Positions 21,389 to 25,804 of a DNA stretch of 58,396 nt are shown here, in pieces. Each line of letters starts with the position of its first letter. Positions within the stretch are counted from its first letter, which is position 1. This DNA comes from Pseudomonadota bacterium. Its GTDB lineage: Bacteria; Pseudomonadota; Gammaproteobacteria; Xanthomonadales; Xanthomonadaceae. The notes under the pieces are model-generated. The model did no database searches and was not told the DNA's origin. It saw only the letters and a list, made by a program, of their open reading frames with translations. The position numbers were made by a program, and so were the translations under genes. Location: NCBI GenBank assembly GCA_030528565.1, contig JAUMYP010000003.1:63082-121477 (forward strand), in the 5' to 3' direction.

Positions 21389-21817
21389 TCAGTCGAAAAT
21401 CATCACATTGGGCTGGGCTTTGCCGCCCCCGTAGCGGGTCTGGCACAGGGGGCAGCACCAGGCACCCCGGTTTTGCAGCACGGCCTTGCGACCGGCATCA
21501 AAACAGGGCTGGCACAGGTAATGCGGTGTGGCCGCCTGGATGGCCTGGTACACATACACGCCGCCGCCCAGGTCGGCCAATTGGTAATTGCCCCGGTCTG
21601 CCAGTTGTGCCGTCAGGCTGTGTATCTGTGTGTGCAGTCTGTCCATTTCTTGCTGGCTCAACAGCAGTTGCTCGTGGGCTTGCAGCAGCTTTTGGTAAAG
21701 CTCGACAAGCCGGGCGGCGTTTTCGGTGAAGTCTCGGGCGTCCATCATGCCTTTGGCAAGGGTGGTGGCACTCACCAATGTGGAGAGTGCCGTGTTTAAC
21801 GAAGATACGAAATCCAT
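21389..21817 (-). CDS. Phage protein with C-terminal zinc-ribbon motif
   Basis: A 142-residue protein. The N-terminal ~75 residues form a coiled coil (Leu/Gln/Glu-rich, containing Leu-Tyr-Gln-Lys-Leu-Leu-Gln-Ala-His-Glu). Next comes Asn-Tyr-Gln-Leu-Ala-Asp-Leu-Gly-Gly-Gly-Val-Tyr-Val-Tyr, then two Cys pairs (Cys-Gln-Pro-Cys and Cys-Pro-Leu-Cys) that would bind zinc. This layout is common in accessory phage genes of Proteobacteria but has no known function. It is convergent with the gp16-like gene and starts at ATG 21817; longer readings upstream look non-coding. Confidence 0.72.
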   Translation of the reverse strand: MDFVSSLNTALSTLVSATTLAKGMMDARDFTENAARLVELYQKLLQAHEQLLLSQQEMDRLHTQIHSLTAQLADRGNYQLADLGGGVYVYQAIQAATPHYLCQPCFDAGRKAVLQNRGAWCCPLCQTRYGGGKAQPNVMIFD

Positions 21818-21907
21818 CGGGTGTGCCTCGGTTTTGGGGTGGTGGTTTGGCGATTGCCACTTTAACCCGGGCATACCCGTCCCTTGTGCTCCACTTACGG
21901 AGGCCGC

Positions 21908-22345
21908 ATGAGACGCGGCCCGGCCATGCAATGCCCGCACTGTGGCGGTATCGCCCGGGCGCGCAGCAGTCATCCGCTGACCCGCACGTATCGCGAGGTC
22001 ACCTACCAGTGCATGCGCCTGCTCTGCGGGCATGTCTGGGTGGCGGGTCTAGAGGCACTGCGCACGCTCTCGCCAGCGGGCTTGCCGCACCCGGAAGTGA
22101 ATCTGCCGCTGTCGCGGCATCTGCCGGAAATCTTTGAACCATCCCAACAACTTGACCTTCTGGAGGCCATCGCCGATGAGCGCCGTCAACAATTCAGAAT
22201 CCGAATCCATGCTGCCCGCGCTCGCCGAACGGTTTTACGCCACCCATGGCGGGCTGCAACTGGCCTGCGACGAGTGGCGTTTGCTGGCGCTGTGCGCCGA
22301 GCATCTGCAACAGCTACGGCCGGTCTACAGCCAGGCCGAGTGTGA
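21908..22345 (+). CDS. ogr: Ogr/Delta-like late transcription activator, 3' end uncertain
   Basis: The first ~45 residues hold the Ogr/Delta zinc-finger signature C-x2-C-x22-C-x4-C (Cys9, Cys12, Cys35, Cys40). This protein class binds upstream of P2-type late promoters and contacts RNA polymerase to turn on tail and lysis genes. GGAGG precedes the start at 21908. After about residue 80 the frame runs on without a stop into the next gene and ends only at 22345, giving 145 residues. Ogr proteins are usually 70-80 residues, so a frameshift near 22150 or a genuine long overlap must be considered. Confidence 0.75.
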   Translation: MRRGPAMQCPHCGGIARARSSHPLTRTYREVTYQCMRLLCGHVWVAGLEALRTLSPAGLPHPEVNLPLSRHLPEIFEPSQQLDLLEAIADERRQQFRIRIHAARARRTVLRHPWRAATGLRRVAFAGAVRRASATATAGLQPGRV

Positions 22346-22532
22346 GGCCGCCGCGCAACAGGGCTGGTCTGCCTGGCAAGACCGCAACCGGCGCGCCTGG
22401 GTGGATATTGACCACAGCACCAGCCAGTGCGTGGTGCTGAACGATACCGCCAGCGGCCAGCGTTACCGGATACCCGTGGACATGCTGCTGGCGGCGGTTG
22501 AGCGGTTCCAGCCGCAGCCGCTCACCGGCTAA
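22176..22532 (+). CDS. Hypothetical phage protein
   Basis: A 118-residue protein with Glu/Leu-rich helices in the first half and a strand-rich second half (Ala-Trp-Val-Asp-Ile-Asp-His-Ser, then Gly-Gln-Arg-Tyr-Arg-Ile-Pro-Val). No family is recognised. The start at 22176 has GGAGG at the right distance and codes better than the Ogr frame it overlaps for 170 bp. A longer version from 22134 is possible but lacks a ribosome-binding site. Confidence 0.65.
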   Translation: MSAVNNSESESMLPALAERFYATHGGLQLACDEWRLLALCAEHLQQLRPVYSQAECEAAAQQGWSAWQDRNRRAWVDIDHSTSQCVVLNDTASGQRYRIPVDMLLAAVERFQPQPLTG

Positions 22533-22566
22533 GCCCCCACTTTTCCTGACTTCCCGACGTTTCCGT

Positions 22567-22584
22567 CCGCTGCCCAGGCAGCGG
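22567..22584. terminator. Hairpin between 22532 and the antirepressor gene
   Basis: CCGCTGCC and GGCAGCGG pair perfectly across two bases in the 86-bp gap. There is no following T run, so this is at best a weak terminator or a control element for the antirepressor gene, whose ribosome-binding site AAAGGAG lies about 25 bases downstream. Confidence 0.35.
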
Positions 22585-22618
22585 AACGCCCTGCCTTTGC
22601 CTGAAAAAGGAGTTCGCC

Positions 22619-23212
22619 ATGCACACCGAAAACCGCCCCGTCCCGGTCAACCTGATTCATTTCCACGGCCTGCACCTGATGGTGGTGGCGCATGAGGGGG
22701 TGGAGTATGTCCCGGCCAAACCCTTTGCCAAGCTCGCCTGTATCGACTGGAAAAGCGCCCGCAGAACGCTTTTTAACGAAGAAAACGTCGTTTTGTACGG
22801 CACCAGGGTTATTTCGACCCCCAAAATCTGGGGTGCAGGGGGTGATATCACCCCCCAGGAAGGTGTTTTCTTGCGCCTCGACCGTGCCAGGATGTTTTTA
22901 GCGCGCATCAATACATCCCGAATGCGCGCCCACGGTAATAGCCTGGGCGCCGACCAGGTGCTGGCCTTGCAAATCGAATGGGCAAAAGTCCTGCACCAGT
23001 ACGAAACCACTGGCGAAGCCCGCAAGAGCCACCGCAAGTCCGCCATCAGCGAGGTGCTGGCGCTGCAACGCGCCCGCGATGCCACCGGCAACCGGGCAGA
23101 ACGTGACGCGCTGACCTGTCTGCTGCATGCCACCATGGCCGAACTGGGCGCGCCGGTCATCGAGCCGGAAAGCCCGCAAGCCACCCTGCCGCTGCAAGGA
23201 GGTGTGGCATGA
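22619..23212 (+). CDS. Antirepressor-type protein with P22_AR_N domain
   Basis: A 197-residue protein. Residues 10-120 match the N-terminal domain of P22 antirepressor-like proteins: Val-Asn-Leu-Ile-His-Phe-His-Gly-Leu-x-Leu-Met-Val-Val, then Gly-Val-Glu-Tyr-Val-Pro-x-Lys-Pro, Ile-Asp-Trp-Lys-Ser-Ala, and Val-Phe-Leu-Arg-Leu-Asp-Arg. Such proteins bind or interfere with repressors. It ends in Gly-Gly-Val-Ala, formed by the embedded ribosome-binding site of the next gene, which it overlaps by 4 bp. Being in the early operon upstream of C4-like RNAs fits an antirepressor role. Confidence 0.85.
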   Translation: MHTENRPVPVNLIHFHGLHLMVVAHEGVEYVPAKPFAKLACIDWKSARRTLFNEENVVLYGTRVISTPKIWGAGGDITPQEGVFLRLDRARMFLARINTSRMRAHGNSLGADQVLALQIEWAKVLHQYETTGEARKSHRKSAISEVLALQRARDATGNRAERDALTCLLHATMAELGAPVIEPESPQATLPLQGGVA

Positions 23213-23778
23213 GTGCGCAACCGTTGAACGATGTCCAGGCATGGGTCAATCCGTTTGAATTTGCCCAGCACTCGGTGCGTACTGCCATCGGGCCAGATGG
23301 GCAGATATGGTTCTGTGCCCGGGATGTCTATGCCGCCCTGGGATTGGTCTGGAAAGGCGGGCAAGGGAGTCTGAAAAACACCCCTGCAGACTGGCAAGGG
23401 GTCTGCTATCTCCAGACCCCCGGCGGCTTCCAGCGCACGATTTTGCTGAACGAGGCTGCGGTTTATCAGACCGCTTTTCGCTCCAGCCGACCCGAAGCAC
23501 TGGCTTTCACCCGCTGGGTTTGTGCCGAAGTCTTGCCCGCCCTGCGCAAGCAGGGGCATTACGGACGACTGCCCACCCGCGAGCGGCTAGCGCTTTCCAA
23601 ACAATTGGTCAGCACCACGCAAGCCCTGACCAACAGCCGCGATGCGCTCGCTCGCGCCCTGCTGCTGGATGAGCTGCGCGAGCTGTGTTCCCTGCTGGGC
23701 AGGACGCTGCCAGATATCGGCTTGCTGGGGCAAGACTGGCGACAAGCCGCCCTGCCGCTGGGCGGAGGTGTGGCATGA
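23209..23778 (+). CDS. BRO-N domain protein (antirepressor family)
   Basis: A 189-residue protein with a BRO-N domain in residues 12-105: Asp-Gly-Gln-Ile-Trp-Phe-Cys-Ala-Arg-Asp-Val-Tyr-Ala-Ala-Leu-Gly, then Phe-Gln-Arg-Thr-Ile-Leu-Leu-Asn-Glu-Ala-Ala-Val-Tyr, and Phe-Thr-Arg-Trp-Val-Cys-Ala-Glu-Val-Leu-Pro-Ala-Leu-Arg-Lys-Gln-Gly. BRO-N is the DNA-binding part of many phage antirepressors. The C-terminal part is a Leu/Arg-rich helix region. It ends in Gly-Gly-Val-Ala with an embedded start codon (23775) that now leads into no rightward gene. Confidence 0.87.
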   Translation: MSAQPLNDVQAWVNPFEFAQHSVRTAIGPDGQIWFCARDVYAALGLVWKGGQGSLKNTPADWQGVCYLQTPGGFQRTILLNEAAVYQTAFRSSRPEALAFTRWVCAEVLPALRKQGHYGRLPTRERLALSKQLVSTTQALTNSRDALARALLLDELRELCSLLGRTLPDIGLLGQDWRQAALPLGGGVA

Positions 23779-23797
23779 GTGCGCTACATCACATCAC

Positions 23798-24076
23798 TCA
23801 CGCCGCGTCCTTCAATGCCGCCGCCAGCGTTGCCTCGCTCACGCCCTGCCTGCGCAAGGCTTCAATCAGGCGCGCTTCCGGGCTGAACACATACCGCGCC
23901 TCATCACGACGCAAGCCCTCACTCACATACGCCTTGAGCAAAGCCTGGTATCCGCTCATGCCCTTGTGCGGCGCAATGGCTTTCAGCGATGCCACCACAT
24001 CCACCGGCACCCGCAGCGTGATGCTGGTCATCGGGCGGTCTTTCTTCAAACGGGCTTTCAACTGTTCAGGCATCAT
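23798..24076 (-). CDS. CopG/BrnA-type antitoxin (pair 2)
   Basis: A 92-residue protein with a ribbon-helix-helix pattern: Thr-Ser-Ile-Thr-Leu-Arg-Val-Pro-Val-Asp-Val-Val, then Gly-Met-Ser-Gly-Tyr-Gln-Ala-Leu-Leu-Lys-Ala-Tyr. A C-terminal helical tail follows. It lies directly after a brnT gene on the same strand and overlaps it by 11 bp, so it should neutralise that toxin. It is more CopG-like than the antitoxin of pair 1. The second Met (24073) is an equally good start. Confidence 0.83.
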   Translation of the reverse strand: MMPEQLKARLKKDRPMTSITLRVPVDVVASLKAIAPHKGMSGYQALLKAYVSEGLRRDEARYVFSPEARLIEALRRQGVSEATLAAALKDAA

Positions 24077-24362
24077 GGTCTTGGCGCTCCCTGGGCGTGG
24101 CTTTGCGAGCCGAAATCAAACGGATGGCATCGTCTTCCAGCACGATGTGCACCACAAACAGCAACCGGCCTTGCACGTCATAGCCAATCACCGCATCGCG
24201 GGCTTCATCGTTGCGGCTGGCATCCACCACCCGCAAAAACGGGTCAAAGAACACCTCAGCGGCCTGCTCAAACCGTATCCCATCATGCCTTTGGATATTC
24301 AAGCGGGCTTTTTCATCGTGCCAGACAAAGCGCACGCCGTTGAGTTCAAAGTGGATGTCCAT
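24066..24362 (-). CDS. brnT: BrnT-family ribonuclease toxin (pair 2)
   Basis: A 98-residue BrnT toxin: Phe-Val-Trp-His-Asp-Glu-Lys-Ala-Arg-Leu-Asn-Ile-Gln-Arg-His, then Phe-Glu-Gln-Ala-Ala-Glu-Val-Phe-Phe-Asp-Pro, Arg-Leu-Leu-Phe-Val-Val-His-Ile, and Ile-Arg-Leu-Ile-Ser-Ala-Arg-Lys-Ala-Thr-Pro-Arg-Glu-Arg. It resembles canonical BrnT more closely than the toxin of pair 1. It is antisense to the early operon and inserted between the BRO-N gene and the C4-like region. A leftward promoter probably lies in 24363-24400. Confidence 0.9.
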   Translation of the reverse strand: MDIHFELNGVRFVWHDEKARLNIQRHDGIRFEQAAEVFFDPFLRVVDASRNDEARDAVIGYDVQGRLLFVVHIVLEDDAIRLISARKATPRERQDHDA

Positions 24363-24401
24363 GGCTGCAATCCTAGTTTTTCGTATTTACATTGTCAATA
24401 C

Positions 24402-24430
24402 TTGACACCCTTCCACGCCGTGGGCATCAT
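24402..24430 (+). promoter_or_regulatory. Putative promoter of C4-like RNA, copy 1
   Basis: TTGACA (24402-24407), 17 bp, then CATCAT (24425-24430; four of six consensus positions). The same arrangement, TTGACG-N17-CATCAT, precedes copy 2 at 24755-24783. The structured RNA begins a few bases after each -10. Confidence 0.55.
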
Positions 24431-24436
24431 CAGCCC

Positions 24437-24522
24437 CGCAGCGGCAAATTCCGCTGCCGGGATTGGCGTCCCGAATACCAAAGGCGCAACAGCGCCCATC
24501 GCACCGATGCCCGGCGCTTTTT
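24437..24522 (+). ncRNA. C4-type antisense RNA, copy 1
   Basis: Three elements in a row: the stem GCAGCGG/CCGCTGC with loop CAAATT (24438-24457), the stem CGGGA/TCCCG with loop TTGGCG (24458-24473), and GGCGC/GCGCC (24483-24496). The last can refold into a terminator stem GCGCC-CATCG/CGATG-(CCC)-GGCGC followed by T5 (24492-24522). Bases 24459-24469 are complementary to ACGCCAACCC at 24611-24620 in the leader downstream. Position behind antirepressor genes and in front of a small leader gene matches C4 of P1/P7-type phages, an antisense RNA that blocks antirepressor-operon expression. Confidence 0.8.
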
Positions 24523-24610
24523 CTTTGCCCGGCATCGCCGGGCGTGCCTGCCACTTTTATGGCGGGCAGTGCGCGGGAGCCGCAAGGCTCACCGGATGCC
24601 TTTGGCCGGT

Positions 24611-24688
24611 ACGCCAACCCGCACTGTCCGCCACCTCAATTGGCGTTGGGCGCGGCGGACTCCATCAACCAAAGGAGTCCCAATCATG
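24611..24688 (+). promoter_or_regulatory. C4 target and ribosome-binding-site switch, copy 1
   Basis: The C4 target ACGCCAACCC (24611-24620) can instead pair internally with TTGGCGT (24640-24646). GTCCGCC (24626-24632) can pair with GGCGGAC (24654-24660). The latter overlaps GGACTCC (24657-24663), which can pair with GGAGTCC (24674-24680) and so hide the ribosome-binding site of ATG 24686. These foldings exclude one another, as expected for a translational switch. Confidence 0.72.
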
Positions 24689-24754
24689 AACACCAATACC
24701 CTGCCCGCCGCTGGCGGCCTGATGGGCTATTTCATCAGCGAAGACGACCACCGC

Positions 24755-24783
24755 TTGACGCCCTTCCCCGCCGTGGGCATCAT
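24755..24783 (+). promoter_or_regulatory. Putative promoter of C4-like RNA, copy 2
   Basis: TTGACG (24755-24760), 17 bp, CATCAT (24778-24783), the same spacing and -10 as copy 1 with one change in the -35. Confidence 0.5.
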
Positions 24784-24789
24784 CCGCCC

Positions 24790-24874
24790 TGCACGCGCAA
24801 ATTCGCGTGCCGGGTTTAGCAGCCCGATGCAAAAGGCGCAACAGCGCCCATCGCACCGATGCCCGGCGCTTTTT
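24790..24874 (+). ncRNA. C4-type antisense RNA, copy 2
   Basis: The stem GCACGCG/CGCGTGC with the same CAAATT loop (24791-24810) has paired changes relative to copy 1, preserving all seven pairs. The second stem CGGGT/GCCCG has loop TTAGCA (24811-24826). The terminator stem with T5 (24844-24874) is the same as in copy 1. Bases 24811-24822 are complementary at 11 of 12 positions to CTGCTAACCCCG at 24975-24986, the corresponding site of its own leader, but not to the copy 1 target core. This is covariation seen directly in the sequence. Confidence 0.8.
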
Positions 24875-24974
24875 GTTTGCCCGCCCATCGGTGGCGGCTT
24901 GTTGCGTAGCGCAACCCGTTTTATGGCGGGCGGCGCGGGGAGGGCTTGCGCCCTGCCGGTTCCTTTTGCCCGGT

Positions 24975-25053
24975 CTGCTAACCCCGCGTCGTCCGCCACC
25001 CCGTTTAGCAGCGGCGCGGCGGACTCCATCCAGCAAAAGGAGTCCCAATCATG
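24975..25053 (+). promoter_or_regulatory. C4 target and ribosome-binding-site switch, copy 2
   Basis: The target CTGCTAACCCCG (24975-24986) can pair internally with TTAGCAG (25005-25011). GTCCGCC (24991-24997) can pair with GGCGGAC (25018-25024), which overlaps GGACTCC (25021-25027), the partner of GGAGTCC (25039-25045) around the ribosome-binding site of ATG 25051. The architecture equals copy 1 although the target sequence differs. Confidence 0.72.
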
Positions 25054-25278
25054 AACACCAACACCCTGCCCGCCGCTGGCGGCCTGATGGGCTATTTCAT
25101 CAGCGAAGACGACCACCGCCAGCTGTCCCGGCTGGCGCTGCTGGCGCGCTTTCTGGCCGATACCAGCAAGGATGCGGCCATCACCGAGGCCGCCGAATGT
25201 GTGGCCAGCGCCGCAGGCGGCATTCTCGACAACGCCATCTTTGGCAGTGACTGGGTCGATATGGGGGTGCCGGCATGA
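25051..25278 (+). CDS. Small phage protein controlled by the C4-like region
   Basis: A 75-residue protein starting Met-Asn-Thr-Asn-Thr-Leu-Pro. A helical body rich in Ala/Leu follows (Leu-Ala-Leu-Leu-Ala-Arg-Phe-Leu-Ala-Asp-Thr), then an acidic end. AAAGGAG precedes it and lies inside the conserved RNA switch. By position it corresponds to the gene directly after C4 in P1-like operons (icd), but the sequence does not let me assign that role. The stop overlaps the next start (ATGA at 25275). Confidence 0.75.
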   Translation: MNTNTLPAAGGLMGYFISEDDHRQLSRLALLARFLADTSKDAAITEAAECVASAAGGILDNAIFGSDWVDMGVPA

Positions 25279-25538
25279 ACCTGCATCTCTTGCCTGCGGC
25301 CAATGATGACGGCCCCCGCCACGACCTGTTCAGCATCATCCAGCGCCTGGACAGCTTCCAGTACCTTACCCTGCGGCAGCTGGAATGGCTGGTGCCGCAA
25401 CTGGAAGGGCGCAACATTACCCAGGTTACCCTGGGCGAGCTGCTGGCGCTGATTGACCGCGCCCATACCCTGCCGCGTCTGGTGGAAAGTGGCCATGCCT
25501 GCCCACCCTGCGCCCATGGGCAAGGGGGTGTGGCATGA
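25275..25538 (+). CDS. Hypothetical phage protein, paralogue of 11505-11747
   Basis: An 87-residue protein. Residues 14-65 align without gaps to the 11505-11747 product: Arg-His-Asp-Leu-Phe-Ser-Ile, Gln-Leu-Glu-Trp-Leu-Val, Gln-Val-Thr-Leu-Gly-Glu-Leu-Leu-Ala-Leu-Ile-Asp-Arg, and His-Thr-Leu-Pro. Having copies in two separate clusters suggests a conserved phage family. The last codons carry the next gene's ribosome-binding site and encode Gly-Gly-Val-Ala. Confidence 0.7.
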   Translation: MNLHLLPAANDDGPRHDLFSIIQRLDSFQYLTLRQLEWLVPQLEGRNITQVTLGELLALIDRAHTLPRLVESGHACPPCAHGQGGVA

Positions 25539-25804
25539 GCCGGTTACGGACTGCCAAAGCCTTGCCGCCCAGGGCGGGCTGTTTCTGCGCAGCACTGGTG
25601 CGGCCTGGCAGCGCCCTGGCCTCGCGTTGCGGCAGTGATACCCCGGTATGGGGCATCTTCGAGATTGACCCGGCCTTGGGGTTGTGCGAGCTGCGCTTTG
25701 GGGATGGAAGCTGGCTGGCTATCGGGCCTGAAGACCTGGCTGATGTGATTGTCCTGCCCGAGCTGGACGATGAGGCATTGGGGGAGTTGTTCGATGCGCG
25801 CTGA
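25535..25804 (+). CDS. Hypothetical phage protein
   Basis: An 89-residue protein with a basic N-terminal third and an acidic C-terminal two thirds (Phe-Glu-Ile-Asp-Pro-Ala-Leu-Gly-Leu-Cys-Glu-Leu-Arg-Phe-Gly-Asp-Gly). Its start is coupled to the gene before, and its 3' end overlaps the primase start by 11 bp. I do not recognise the family. Confidence 0.65.
   Translation: MSRLRTAKALPPRAGCFCAALVRPGSALASRCGSDTPVWGIFEIDPALGLCELRFGDGSWLAIGPEDLADVIVLPELDDEALGELFDAR

Larger units (their letters stand above)
24401..24753 (+). repeat. Tandem control-region repeat, unit 1
   Basis: Unit of 353 bp from CTTGACACCC to GACCACCGC, followed directly and without any gap by unit 2 (366 bp, same ends). Each contains a promoter, a C4-like RNA with terminator, a leader with alternative stems, AAAGGAG and the first 23 codons of the same gene (Met-Asn-Thr-Asn-Thr-Leu-Pro). 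Ends are nearly identical between units while the target-recognition parts have diverged. Confidence 0.92.
24686..25054 (+). pseudogene. Truncated duplicate of the 25051 gene, fused to the second leader
   Basis: The first 23 residues are identical to the product of 25051-25278. At 24754 the tandem repeat starts again, so the reading frame then runs through the second C4-like RNA and leader and stops at 25054 after 122 codons, ending Lys-Glu-Ser-Gln-Ser. The translated leader resembles the Icd-like/Ash proteins annotated in many prophages, which may be largely translations of this kind of RNA. Whether the product matters is unclear; translation of this stretch could itself control the second unit. 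Confidence 0.6.
24754..25119 (+). repeat. Tandem control-region repeat, unit 2
   Basis: Second unit of the head-to-tail duplication (366 bp). It keeps every regulatory element of unit 1 and runs into the intact gene at 25051. Length differs by 13 bp because of changes in the leader. Confidence 0.92.

Noticed and set aside
23775-24689. Long plus-strand frame across the second toxin-antitoxin pair into the first C4 region
   Set aside because: It starts at a real coupling signal but then reads antisense through brnT/antitoxin and through structured RNA; I treat it as a consequence of insertion, not as a gene.
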